The position numbers and the translations under genes are program-made. The notes beneath the pieces are model-generated. The model made no database searches. It was given only the letters and a program-made list of their open reading frames with translations, and was not told the origin of the DNA. 64,000 bases of DNA from Eutypa lata (lineage: Eukaryota; Ascomycota; Sordariomycetes; Xylariales; Diatrypaceae), in contig JAKULF010000004.1 in NCBI GenBank assembly GCA_022661535.1, positions 310,001 to 374,000 on the forward strand, written 5' to 3'. Positions 35,962 to 47,891 of the stretch are shown here, piece by piece. The stretch's first letter is position 1, and each line of letters starts with the position of its first letter.

Positions 35962-37006
35962 TCAATCCTCTTCAAGTCCCAATACGTCGAGTGTCAGCTT
36001 CCACAGCCTGTCTTCTTTAGCTTCGTCGTAAGCATACGGCATAACTCCGCTAGCGCCGTTGCCCTGCGTAATGAAATCGGCAATGTGGCAGTCCTCCAAG
36101 TATTTTCCTCCTTTGCCTTCCCATTCCTTCGACACAGCAGCAACGAGCGTCGTCGCCGCCCCTTGCTCGGTGCTCTTCATGAAACTCGCAATCTGCTTAT
36201 TCGTCTCCCAGGTCTCCTTGACTTCGCTTGGAATATGCTTCTGCAGGTTGGTGCGGATCCCTCCGGGCATCAAGCTCAGCGCGTGGAGTCCCTTTGGTCC
36301 GTAGTGGCGGTCGACATAGTTTGCCATGTAGATCTGGGCGAGCTTGCTCTGACCGTATGCCTTGGTCGGGTCGTACGCTCCGTCCTTGGCCAGATTTAAG
36401 TCGTCGAACTGGATCTCGGAGGCGTGGTGGCCCGAGCTGGAGACGTTGACGAGACGAGAATTGAATCCCGGAGTAGAGGCCTTGAGCATCGCATCCTTGA
36501 GGAGCCAGAACAAGAGGAAATGTCCGAGGTAATTGGTCGCGAGTTGGCTTTCGAATCCGTCGACGGAAATCTCTCGCTGCGGAACTAACATAATACCGGC
36601 GTTGCAAATAAGGATGTTAAGCGTCGATGACCTTTCCAAGAAACTAGCCGCTGCCTCCCGCACGGAAGCCAGGGAGCTCGTGTCTAGCTGCAGCAATTCA
36701 ACACGGCCGGGTTCCAAGAAGGAACCACAGGTTTCTTGGCCTTTCTCTAGGGAGCGCACGGCGAGAAAGACCCTGGCACCTGTCGTTGCCACGGCTCTGG
36801 CAGTATCGATACCAATTCCCGAAGAGCATCCCGTCACGAGGAAGACCTGATGCTATCAGCTTTGGAATCCACAGCAGGGCAGATCATCCACGCACCTTGT
36901 CCTTCATACTACCCTCGCGGCCTTCGTCAATAACGACTTGCATAGCTGTCGGGCGAGCATCTCCGGGCCCTGCCGGCTTCTCGTGGGCAGCGGCATAACG
37001 AGACAT
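35962..37006 (-). CDS. Short-chain dehydrogenase/reductase, retinol dehydrogenase-like
   Basis: NAD(P)-dependent oxidoreductase that interconverts alcohol and ketone or aldehyde. Exons 37006-36896 and 36846-35962 (phase 0) give 331 residues. The start MSRYAAAHEKPAGPGD lies in a short first exon. The nucleotide-binding motif TGCSSGIG is at residues 42-49. It is followed by AVRSLEKG, whose Arg favours NADP. LDTSSLASV, LNILICNAGIM, VNVSSSGH (catalytic Ser) and AYGQSKLA (Tyr and Lys of YxxxK) follow in the usual order, with SLMPGGIRTNLQKH after the active site. The acidic end LDVLGLEED lacks a membrane anchor. The family (retinol dehydrogenase 11-14 / WWOX-like SDRs) is broad and often found in fungal metabolite clusters. 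The epoxide hydrolase lies upstream on the same strand. Confidence 0.91.
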
Positions 37007-38677
37007 ACTGGTCGGACAAGTCGTGCTCGACACAAGGTGGTAGTAGATTATCGCGATCAGAGGTTGGACGACCTAAAGAGGACTCAGCGGAATAGGTTAA
37101 ATCGAAGTATCGCATCGAATAGTCAATAATAAGCTTCGACAGTTTGAACCGTAGTATCATCCAGAGAGAATGTTACCGAACTTATAAAGAATAGCAGACC
37201 TATAGACGTATCTAAATTGACCAATAGAGGTTCTATAGATGTACCCCACTTTCACAAGGGATTCTATAGTAAATGAGTCAGTCGCTCAAGTGCAATTAAT
37301 GCCTAGGATTAGGATCCTTGCCGGTTCACATCACACTGAGTTAAAGAACCAGCCTGCATTAGTTAAGTATTCTCCACCCCGAAGCCTCAATCCAGCCTTA
37401 TGCACGTAGTGCATAAGCTGCAGGTTTGATAGATAGGTAAGCAGACAGGCAGACTCGGGACCGAACTGTAGGACGGAAACAGGTGGGGCCGGAATGTGTC
37501 GATCTCGGCTCGGCATGTACGGTCTCACTAGGCTCACGGGGTTAGGAGCCGTAACGCCGGAGTTTACCATCAAGATTTCCATATCAAAACAGTGATGTAT
37601 ATCACCGTACACTAGTCATAATAAACTAGCTGTCCGAATCCTTAGAATGAGACAATAACGATTAAACGTGTTATCCTAAGTATGTACCTGTATACGTAAC
37701 TAAGTCTAATATGAGTAAAAATATGAATTCACATATTTTCGAGATCTAACTGGCTGCTTAGCTCTAAAAACACCCAGTCCGTTGCATAGCCCCCTAGTCA
37801 GTTCAGAAATTAAAATGCTGCCAGATCAATTTCTCCTGGACAGAAGACGCCAAGTGGCCAGCTCGGTGTTGTTTCTTCATCCAGCTCGACCCCTGAGATG
37901 ATTATACCTAGGACCAAAAAATTGTACTTTGTATAACGACTACTATTGTTGCTAAAGAACAGAACCTTCGTGATAGGACATCCATTCAAGATACAGAAGA
38001 TATATTTGAGGCATAGCCGGTCACGTCCGTGTATAAAAGACGTTTGATGCAGGATTACCTAGGAGATGCTGATATTCATTACCTTCGAATACTGATCGAT
38101 GGGCGTCGGCTTTACAACTATCTCGGATACTTCTCTAACTACTTATTCGGCGAGACTGTCTCTATCAGCCTTGCTAACTAGCGTAGTCCCAATGTACCAC
38201 GTAATCCGGTGAGAATGCCGTTGATAGCACATTCGTAAGATGTGACAGCAAACAGGTATTGGGGAGTGTTCATTGCAACTATTTGTGGCCTTTTCATAAA
38301 TAGAAATACGGGCAGTGGACTATATCTTTATCCATACAGGGACAGTGGCTGTGGGTCAGGTTACGCGACTCAGGTAATCTAGGTCCAGTTTGCTAGGCCT
38401 GCAATTTATCTAAAAACCCGATGCCAAGCTTTATTCTAAACTATTTGGTAATTGGACGCACTTCATAACTTCCTGGATGAATACGATATCGGTCATTAGA
38501 TTTTCACTGCCCCCACTTGCAATCTCCCGAGACAATAGTAGACCTCAATTCCATAGCTTTTCCCATGGTTCTCAGCTAGTTATACCAAAACCTTTCCTTC
38601 TTACCTATGTCCGAAAAAGACAAAAGGATCATATACCAGCGTGATTGCATTTTACTCCACTTCTTGATTGCCAAATA
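37007..38677. other. Intergenic, nothing recognised
   Basis: AT-rich region between two minus-strand genes. Contains the dehydrogenase promoter. No supportable feature. Confidence 0.5.
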
Positions 38678-40169
38678 TCACTTGAAAACGCCACGAATTT
38701 TGGCAACAAAGTCCTCCACATCTTCCAGGAGAAGCGCAGGTTGTTCCAAGGCAGCAAAATGGCCTCCCTAACATCACCATGTCAGCACAGCACACTTCCA
38801 TCTAGCAGGGCAAGTTTCAGATCTAACCTTATCGTGCTCATACCGGATCATGTCGGGATACATTGTCTTGCACCATGCAGCCGGCATGAACATCAGCTCT
38901 GCAGGGAAATGCGAGTATCCGAATGGTTTCCCTCCGACATCTGGGTACGTGATCGTTCCAAGCGCTCGGTAGGGGTAGATAGAACGGGGAAAGCTGTTGG
39001 TAAACCAGTACAGGCTTATCGTTTGAAGAACAGTGTCTACAGTCAAGGGCCGCTCGGGGTCAACCCAGTCGAGCCATTTCTCCCCGATCCTGGGTTTAAA
39101 TGCTTGTTAGTATAGTTGGACGCAGAAGGCTGGAGTACTTATTATGTTGCTCACCATGCCAGTAGTGAGAGAGGGCTAGACGATAATACCAAGCCGATGG
39201 TTCCCGGACGTGTGCTGTGCTCCTTTGCGTAGGCCATGCCCGTCTGAACAAACTTCTCCTGCCTCGCGAGGGTATCCAACTCTTGCTTCGTCAGCCCATC
39301 GGTGGAATTCGGGATAGCCTCCTGGTCAAGCGTCATCATGTTCACTTTCGATGCCGCTTGGATCAGTATGTGCATGGGCGGTCTCCAAGTTCGAGGGACA
39401 CGTACCATGAATAGCTTTGCATTCGGAAATCGGGGCGAGTAGGCGAGCGACCATGCTGCCCACGTCGCCACCCTGGGCGACGTAGCCCTTTTTACCGAAC
39501 CCGAGATCGACCATGAGCTGGTTCATAATGCGGGTTAGATCCGCCATCGTGAAGTCCATATCCAGCGGCGGGCCGTCGGACAAGGTGTAACCCGGTAGCG
39601 ACGGCACAACGACATGGTATGGGAGAGTCTCTGGACTATATTTCTTAGAGAGGAGAGTTAGAAGGGGTAGAAACTCTAAGAACGAGCCTATATATCATTC
39701 CATGTCAGCTAATATGGTCTATACTTTGTTTATAACAAGTGGCAGTCTTTTCATTTTGTCAACCCTATCCTTGTTATACGTGACTGATGATATCTGAGCT
39801 CGACTTGCCTGGCCATCCGTGCATCATCATAATAGGCACAGCATCCGACTTCTTCGAGAAGAGGGCAACAAAATGGACAGTGAGGTCTCCACAAACTGTG
39901 TCCTTAACGACAGTTTTGAAGTTAGGGAATGAGTTGATATGTTTCTCGTGGGCTCGCCAGCTGAAGTCGTTCAGCCACGCGTCTTTAGCCTTGACGAGCC
40001 AATCTCGAGTAATTCCAAACTTCCGGGAGCTATTCTCCCATGTTTCGGGGCCGATCTTGGACAGCTCTAAAAGAGCTTTGAAGTCAGCGATGTCCTTGTC
40101 AGGCACATGAAGGGCGAAAGGCTTGGGCTGCACAAGCGCGTCTTTGGGAATGGTGTTGAACTGGTCCAT
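38678..40169 (-). CDS. Epoxide hydrolase, alpha/beta fold with EHN domain (five exons)
   Basis: Opens epoxides to diols through an alkyl-enzyme ester. Minus-strand exons 40169-39809, 39687-39406, 39344-39155, 39089-38828 and 38767-38678 join in frame to give 394 residues, the family's usual size. Residues 1-115 are the N-terminal EHN domain (PKPFALHVPDKDIADFKALL). HGWPGS forms the oxyanion hole. The nucleophile is D195 in AQGGDVGS. The lid carries the Trp- and Tyr-rich ISLYWFTNSFPRSIYPY, whose Tyr residues polarise the epoxide. H368 in GGHFAALEQP is the catalytic base. Intron 1 begins with GC rather than GT (CCAG|GCAAGT), a known minor fungal splice type. No signal peptide. Likely detoxification or tailoring of an epoxide metabolite. 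Confidence 0.93.
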
Positions 40170-40279
40170 GACTGTAGTGTTTCGAATGCCCTGTTATAAT
40201 GGACTACTTAGCATGTTTGACGGAAAGCTATCGAAGACAGACGTAAATACGTAGTTCTCTTATGCTAACGTGACGGGGT

Positions 40280-40302
40280 GTTTTCCGGGTGCACCGGAAA
40301 AC
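40280..40302. repeat. 23-base inverted repeat
   Basis: GTTTTCCGG and CCGGAAAAC flank a five-base centre, giving a perfect 9-base stem about 110 bases upstream of the epoxide hydrolase start. Confidence 0.8.
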
Positions 40303-40337
40303 ATGCAGCTGGGCATATGCTAGAAACAGGAGATGAG

Positions 40338-40427
40338 TCCAATACAGCTGGACCCGGGATGTTCGACGTCTCCGAGCAAGGATCCAATACAGCCGGACCC
40401 GGGATGTTCGACGTCTCCGAGCAAGGA
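40338..40427. repeat. 45-base tandem duplication
   Basis: Two adjacent 45-base copies (40338-40382, 40383-40427) differ at one position, T in the first and C in the second. The near identity points to a recent event. Confidence 0.95.
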
Positions 40428-40891
40428 CGCACGGTGCATATTTCTCCAGACTTTTTTTATTGTGGACGTGGAGCAGAACTGCATGCTTTCCCGCATTGCC
40501 AATCGGACCTCTCTGGAATATCCATTGTATTTAGCACCTAGCTCTAGGTACGTAATGGGAGCGCCGGCATTTACTATTCAGGGATCATCCAACCCCCTCA
40601 TTGGAGCCTCGACATTTAGGAGACTGCGTGTTTTATAATCCACATTTTCCACTAATTAGGGAACCCTCTGGAGCCGTGTTGCTTATAAATGGGTTTCGGA
40701 CTTTAGGCCATTAATACTAAGATTAAGTATTCTAACCATACATCAAAGATACACCCTTACCTATCACTATATCCCTTATAGTATAGGTCGGTGCTTGACA
40801 TAGTTAACGACCGGTGGTCATTGTTGCTATGGATTATGGGATCTATGGTAGCTGAAGAGGGGCAGGACGTGAGCCTGTTGAGGTTCATCCC

Positions 40892-41966
40892 TCAGAAGGC
40901 TCTATAAGCTTGCCTCTAAACTCCGATGACAATTTCATACAAAGAATTCCCTGGAGTGATCGGCGTCGTAATGATTTCGAGAATGAGCTTGAGTTTAATG
41001 TGCTCCTTTCGCTTGTAGGTGTCAACTGTTTGAATCCATGCCCGAGCATTGGCATCTCAGAGTTGTAGATGCTTCGTGGAAATCTGTTGATTAGCAGCAT
41101 TTACAGCTGATATATGCACGATGCTGAGCATCGAGATATCCGCTGTATCCATGGTCTCACATTGGCCGTCTGCAAACAGTTCCGCCCAGCTTGATGTAAC
41201 CTTCACCGACCAGGTCACACTGAAAGACCGCGCCAATAGACAGGCGGGGGGGATGAATGCCGATAGTATCACCTTCAGAGGCTGCTGCAGCCCATATCTA
41301 TGTAGCACCCGCGCCCACAAACGACAAAAACGCAACGTCCTTTTCAATACTGGTCGATGGATTCAACTCAGGGGTTTCCATGATTTCGCTGGCTCGCTGC
41401 CCATACGCTGCGACTAACCTCGACGTTTATGAGATGTGTCCCTCGAACAGCGCCCCTAGCTTATGTGTGACAAAGACGTAAAGTAAAGGCTTGGAACTAA
41501 GGTTCTATTCAACTAACAATTTTTTCTTTCGTCTCAAAGTCCGTGAAGTCCTTCCGTTGGCTCTGTACGACCTGTAAGGTCGTCCACTATTTATATACAA
41601 AATAAAGGTACGTATCTGTAACATCCTTCTGCTGTCCTAGCCGCTGATAACAGCTTTTGGCTCTTATTCGGAATCTAGGCATTCTTGTGACCCGAAAGTG
41701 TTGGTGTGTTAGCTGTCCTTTGCAAGTATCCTGCAGCTAACAGCACTTAGTTCCATTCCCCGTGTGACATTGCGCGCAATTTTATGTGTCGGCCCATCCT
41801 CAGCATCATTCTTACGAGATCGGCTAAGTGCCTTGCCGAGTGAATTGTACTTTCTGGGTGCTTGCACGTTGGCGAGGGAGAAGTCAAAGTTCAGGGATGC
41901 GAGCGCATTAATTTTCTCATTCGTCCTCATCACAAGTGAGTTACTGACTCGCCCAAGGGAGGCCAT
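40892..41966 (-). pseudogene. Degenerate copy of an uncharacterised mould gene family
   Basis: The minus strand begins with NFDFSLANVQAPRKYNSLGK and DAEDGPTHKIARNV. It resumes beyond a small insertion with KLGALFEGHIS, then VAAYGQRASEIMETPELNPS. IWAAAASEGDT, CLLARSFSVTW and, near the end, YKRKEHIKLKLILEIITTP follow. From memory this order matches a recurrent filamentous-fungal family that is annotated only as hypothetical. Lesions seen are a TAA at 41427-41429, a TAG at 41298-41300, a frame change at the G7 run 41246-41252, a further frame change near 41050, and a TAG followed by TGA near 40892-40912. The 289-base insertion at 41473-41761 also breaks it. It is clearly non-coding today. Confidence 0.74.
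41473..41761. mobile_element. Small non-autonomous hAT-like insertion (MITE candidate)
   Basis: GTGTGACA occurs at 41465-41472 and again at 41762-41769, flanking 289 bases. Dropping the insert and one copy restores the reading frame of the host pseudogene across the junction, which strongly supports an 8-base target duplication, the size made by hAT transposases. TGGAACTAAG near the left end and CTTAGTTCCA near the right end form an inverted pair, although the extreme ends do not match well. No transposase frame is present. Confidence 0.62.
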
Positions 41967-43843
41967 TTGATGAGAAATGTCTTTCGTGGTATTTGGTTAC
42001 TGAGAGGGGTAGTATCTGTTCGAAGAAGTTGCGTGGTCATGTATAAGCAGAACGACGCCGGGACTGAATGTCAGCCTGAAATGGTATCAGACCAGGCTGT
42101 GATTCGGAGTATGCATTGCTATGTATCTGTAGGGTGATTGTTACTATAGTCGTATTCCTCTCCTTGTCAGCTTGTAATTCTGATCTCCTTTGTGGGACAC
42201 ATTGCTGCAGCAAATATTGGTTGGTTGCATAGCCATTTCCTGGACATCTACGAGATAGAACATGCTAAGCAAGAAGCTGACGCACGTATGAAAGATGATC
42301 TGGACACCCATTCATTATATTCATAAGGACAAGTTATAGTAAGAAATCGCTACCGTGGCTCGGAGCACTTTACGTAAAATGCCCCTTAAAGGCGTTCTTC
42401 GGTGAGCTCTAGTTACATGAAATCAACTACAAAACTGGTATTTGTGTAATTTATCTCCAGTTGTTTATAGACTTATTTAACTTGCTGCTGCTGTTACGTA
42501 TAGGGGAAGAAGGCTCGGCGCATAGCTGATTACATTTTAACCCCCAACAAGAGGTACGATCAGGGTATAACGTAGGGTTCGACAATTTTGAAGAAACCAA
42601 AGGCTACAAGTGATAGCACCTTCGTATAAAGATATATTATTACACGAATCTCGAGATAATTCTCTTAAAGCGGTACCTTCCCCTTACACATTAGTTTTGT
42701 CATACCTTGTAATGTTTCTATCAATGAGGTATATTAACAAATGTCAGCAGGTAAAGTGTCAATATTGTGGCCTAAGTGATGATTGCTATGGGGGACGGAA
42801 AGGTGAATGCCTAAGGGTCCTAGGGCTACAGATTGTATGCAAATGGGCTGCTCTGCAGCCATTTGCACCTAAACACCTACATACCTACACCATCAGAAGA
42901 TAGTTGCAGACATACAGAATCAAGACACGAGACCATTGCACTGCAGAAGTTGACAACAAACAAATAAATAAAACCGCTATGTATTCCGCAATTATTATCA
43001 CAACTCATTCAAAGTACCATAGTATTATCTAAATGAAGAAGCCCTGGGTTGTTACAGTGTAGAGGAACATACCATTTTATCAGGAGTACACTCTTTTTAG
43101 CCATTGACAATATGTTCCAAGACATCTTCAATGCCTAGCCTTATTAAGCATTCATTAGTTATAGCGAACAAATTAGCGATTAGTCGGAACAGAACATTGC
43201 ATATGCAGCCAACCAGGCTGGCAAGTAATGCAACGCATTACACAAGCGGGCCATGTGCATTGCGTGACTTACGATGCACCGATCCCTATATTTAATGTAC
43301 ATCAGAATTTTTGTACGTTGCAGAAAGGTGATAGGGGTAATAAGGGGCTATAATATAAAGAAGGTTAAAATAAGTATTGTAAGTTATCTTTTTCAATATG
43401 TTGGCCTATTTATTAACAATAACCTATCAAGTTACATTTAGTGTTTAAAATACATACCATAATGCAGTGAGTTATTATTCTTGCAATATATTGAAAGGTT
43501 GGTTTTTGTGCGTTGCATAAGCCATGTATACGAATTCGTGGACATCCCGTATATCTTGTGCAGTGACTTGCCAGCCTGCAGCCAACGTATATGTTTCTAG
43601 TTATACATACGTCCCAGCTGGTAGGTTGTGTTACGGAAAATATGAAACGTTGATTTGGAGACATAGTAACTTTATTATCAATAGAGTCTTCCTAAAAGGG
43701 AGACCTTCTTTAGGATGGTGGCATTGGGTACGGTATCGTTGAGCATATTTAAGTTAGATCGGGTCTCCTTAGAACATAGGCACTATTCTATTTCACAACT
43801 ACTGGCTTTATGTTTTATTTTCAGTCTTCAATCACACTCCAAT
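41967..43843. other. AT-rich intergenic DNA
   Basis: Short open frames only (for example 42610-42903). No domain, repeat unit or RNA recognised. Composition suggests mutated repeat remnants, unproven. Confidence 0.45.
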
Positions 43844-45867
43844 ATGTCTGATATCTCTGATGAGAACCACTGTAGTTATGATTGCACTGCGCATCCCACT
43901 ACGCTAACCCCGTATGCAGACATATCAGGAGTTGGTGTAAGCCACCTAATAGTATTCATTGCGTCCTAAGCTCATCAATTTGCAGATCGTCGTGGGCTAT
44001 GTCGGTACTGCCGCTATCACTATGTTGATTACTGCATTCTATTACCTGACAGCGTATAACCCCAACGAGGCTCCCTTTCGCAAAATAGACCCCAATACGA
44101 AGCAGTTTACCCAGGACCCCGGATTTCGACCCAACCCAATTGATATAATCATTCTTGATGCTTTGAGAAAATGCAAACAAATGATTACTAGGAGACCACA
44201 CCAGCCAGTCAAAACCTGGGCCCCTAGCTTGTCTTATTCTCCCCGACAGGAGGCATGTATTCAGGTAACCCCTCTATTCCTTTCTTATGTCACCGTGAAC
44301 TTGTCTAATTCTGCATAACCATGGTGCATCCTTGCTATGAGCGATCTCCAGATTTTGAGCGGCATCGCCTCAATGTTAAGTGGTTATATTCAGTTGCATT
44401 GTGGCATCTCCTGCTATCACTGGAATATTCTGGTCTATCTCGCCTGGTTCTCTAGTTTGACGCATTTGTCCTGTTTAACTTTCCTCCGAAATTACCTTTA
44501 CAATCGGCCAGGGCAAAGAGCATGGCGACTGTCCTTAATGTTTTTACTGGTAGGAATGCTTGTTGCTGGATTACTTCCTACAGGCAACTTTAATTGGGAA
44601 AGTCCACCACCCTCTCTCAGTCTTCACAACTATGTAATTTGCTACTGGCGCCGCGCAGACGACGCAAATGCTGAAATATATACCACTATGATCATGTCTG
44701 TACTTTTTCTTCTTTTTGGGTTCTTTTCTCGGTTTATTAGATTGTTTAGATCGCTTTCTTTCAAGATTATCCAACAACTTAAGGATCGGATCAGTACCTG
44801 GCTACGAAAATATCTCGAACAAAGACACCAGAAGATTAGCACGGGACTTGGCCCTCTATCTATTTTACATCGGACGTTATATTACCGACCACAACTAGTC
44901 TTATTCCTGATGGGTAGGGTCTTTGCGGATATGTGGACATCCATGATTTTTGAGGTATGGTTCCTTTATTAATAGGCAGAAAATACCGACCAAGACATAG
45001 AAAGTTGTGTACTAACCATTTAAACAGATATTGTGGCTTTTCGGCAACTTCTTTTGGGGCCTCAGCAGACTATTATACACGCGAAGTCTGGTGACTGGAG
45101 AAGAAAATGAATGGACGTTTGGTCAGGTAGTCCCTGTGTTGCTATTGGCGGCGCCAGCCTTGACGATTATTGAATACTTCTATTCAAGTGAGTAAAACTC
45201 TAACCTAAGAAATATTCTATATTTACGGCCCTAATCGACGTTCCAAGGTCGGAGCATACGTGACGAGGAATCAAAGTATATCCATACCATTAGCCCGATC
45301 CAATTATCGTCGCTTGCTAATGACACTATTCATACCGCCACCGAGGCTTCTTTCAATTATGCAAATGACCATCCAAATAGAAAGTACTACGAAGATTCAA
45401 AATGGTTCGTAGTTTCCATATCTTTCATGTTGCTGGATATACTGGGCTCTAGTATCATAATTCTCAATTCCTGGCGCGAGTATACGGCGTTTTTCATTGA
45501 AATTGTTATACCCTTCGATGATTATGGTAATGATATCAGCACTACAGTTTGGCAATGGTTCCCACTGAACTTTTTATTCCTTGTATTCTTTTTCCTTTTA
45601 CTAGCTCTGCTATTCGACGACTTGCGAGTATGGGGGCAAACACGAAGATCACCATGGGTTTCCAAATATTTTGCGCGAGCACTTACGTGGTGCCTTTTCG
45701 GTTATGCTATGTTTGCTGATCTTTGGCCTTATTACGATGACAGGTTTAATGACCATATTTTGTATATCATGGTGACGTACCCCAGCCTGTGTGTCGTGCT
45801 TAGTTTGGGCAGTTTTATCCAATCTGTTATCTTGTATGTTCACAGCTTGGGCTTTTATAAGCAATAA
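43844..45867 (+). CDS. Polytopic membrane protein, fungal family of unknown function
   Basis: Exons 43844-43936, 43986-44264, 44337-44954, 45028-45187 and 45248-45867 keep one frame and give about 589 residues. A short Cys-containing N-terminus precedes roughly ten hydrophobic segments, beginning IVVGYVGTAAITMLITAFYY. The segments DPGFRPNPIDIIILDALRK, CGISCYHWNILVYLAWFSSLTHLSC and TFLRNYLYNRP are what I recognise from a widespread, uncharacterised mould membrane family. No transport or receptor signature is seen. The second intron is problematic: the conserved MSDLQIL start of exon 3 at 44337 has no AG before it. The nearest usable acceptor (44350-44351) would drop five residues, so either the model or the gene is imperfect. 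It is convergent with the rhodopsin-domain gene. Confidence 0.78.
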
Positions 45868-46582
45868 CATACAGAATAGCCTTTTCATTTATACAAGGTC
45901 AACTTCTATCTTCTTACTCTTTTTCCTTTCATCAATGAGAAGGGGCACTCTGCATATTATGGGTCATTGGGACGGACCAGACGGATTTCGATGAGAATCA
46001 AGGAGATCATACTCGTGATCATAGATGCGGCGGAAAAAGAGGACATCGATATCATGTGGACATCTAGAAAACATCAGATAGCAGCAGCTAGCTCTAAAAA
46101 TGTCACCTTGATATGTCATGCCTTACACAAATACTAGGTTCTCCCAAGGTGTTGACCTACAATGTTAGCCCCGTAGGGATTGAGGAGAAATAGAAACGTC
46201 CTGAAATATCTCCTTAAAAGCTCTTGGTATTAAAATGTTGCCTATAGTAAGGTACTTTAATATTACCATTACGACAAGCAGTTAACATTTATAGATGAAT
46301 CACCTGTTAGCTAAACATGCCCTCTACAAAAAATGCAATCCGAGTAGGGATCGTAATACCCATCTATCCATTCGTATTTTCTTTTTTTCAACCCATGGTT
46401 AACTATAGTAGACCATTGCATGAAACAATGAAACATATGGTCGACTGATCTGAGAATATTCTCCGTTACAGAAACCCCCCCTTCACCCTTCCCGGGGTGT
46501 CATATCGTAAGGTTGTGGAGTCAACAGCAGTTATATATAATCATAGCCCCTTATACTCACCTACGCTATTGCGGCGCTTAGA
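45868..46582. other. Convergent intergenic spacer
   Basis: 3' flanks of two membrane-protein genes; nothing recognised. Confidence 0.5.
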
Positions 46583-47891
46583 TCACATGGTCAAGCTTAC
46601 ACCGCTCTTGGTGCCATTCAGACTTTCCACCCTAGATACCCGAGTGGTGATGAGGCAGCTTTCGTCCTCATCTCGCAGACGGGTGTGCTTGCTATGGCCC
46701 TTAGCTCTGTTCTGTCCAGATCCACCGATCGTGATGAGTTCGGTAGACTGAGGCTGTGGGTTATTATCTGTTCTTTGGGCACCAGCTAGTGTCCGAAAGA
46801 GTTGGGTGGCGTTGACGACTAGTGGTCGTAGAGTGGGCAAACAAGCGCTGATTATGGCGCTACCTGCTTCTATATTGCACCAGTTTTGTGGAATTGGAAG
46901 GGATCCTGGAAGAGAATAGTTAAATATGCTGCTACATAAAAAGCATTTTGGAATCCTATGAGGGAATTACTGGACCTACCTGTTAAGTCTGTTGGAGTGA
47001 AAAACCGTAAGGTGGAATAGCGGTAGATGCTCGTAAACGTGACACTGGGCCATTTTATTAATGAACGTGCTATTAATTCACAGCGAATAATAGGTGCAAC
47101 TTACAACCCTCCAGTTAAGAAGAGTAAACTAAAGGAGATCTTCTTGAACGTATTAACATGGAGCTTAACCACCTGGCGAACTGGTAAACAAAGTATGACG
47201 ATATCAGTGAAAATGTTTGGCCCAGCATTGCCGGCGAAGAAATTGTAAATGTTGATACATTCCCCTTCCAGCGCCGGCATCCAGTTCTTCGCGATGGGTT
47301 TGCATTGGAAGATAGAAACAAGCACAATTGCAATCCACCACCCAACAACCGCGAACGCGATGATAAATGTGATGACCTTGAAGCGTTTCGAGGGGAATAG
47401 GTTCAAGTATAATTGGAGTATTGAAAGTTTTACGAGCATGAGTGTCGTCGCATAAAGGCATTCAAACGCAACCAGAAGCTTCAGAAAGATTGTGGTCGTC
47501 TCGGTTGGGAGCCCCTGAAACTCTCTTCCAAGGCCACCGTAGGCAGTCACTATAATAGACTAGTCAGCTGTATATTAGGTCATTCGGTATAAATCTTCCT
47601 TACTCGAGTAAGTTATACCTGAACCAGCGCTATGTGTAACCTACAGCATATAGCGAAAAAGTTAGCGAGGTACCTCTCAATCACATACAACATAAAGGGA
47701 CTCACAAGAGCTGCCACTAAGAGCCAATCGTCAAGATAATACCCCGCTGCTTTCAGCTTGCGCGAATAAAAGCGAAGGGACACGAAAAGCCATGGCAAAA
47801 TAAGCATCGCGGATGTAACTTGGTTGACGTACCGACCCAAGCCATCTCCCATGCTGCGTTGAGAAGGGCCCGTAGTGTCAGACATGTCCAT
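46583..47891 (-). CDS. Rhodopsin-domain integral membrane protein (SAT20/PTH11-like), with microexon
   Basis: Seven-helix fungal membrane protein of the rhodopsin-domain family, which includes PTH11-like receptors and many orphans. Minus-strand exons 47891-47706, 47640-47619, 47549-47105, 47044-46980 and 46905-46583 join in frame to give 346 residues. Helix 1 is QVTSAMLILPWLFVSLRFYS, followed by the family's YYLDDWLLV. TAYGGLGREFQGLP is the conserved loop after helix 2. LVKLSILQLYLNLFP and IAFAVVGWWIAIVLVSIFQC, the loop with NIYNFFAGNAGPNIFTDIVI, and LPVRQVVKLHVNTFKK are all diagnostic. IEAGSAIISACLPTLRPLV ends the core, and a polar cytosolic tail follows. Exon 2 has only 22 bases. Ligand and pathway are unknown. 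Confidence 0.86.

Larger units (their letters stand above)
40170..40891. other. Intergenic with tandem duplication and palindrome
   Basis: Holds the 45-base tandem duplication and the 23-base palindrome listed separately. No gene is supported. Confidence 0.5.
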
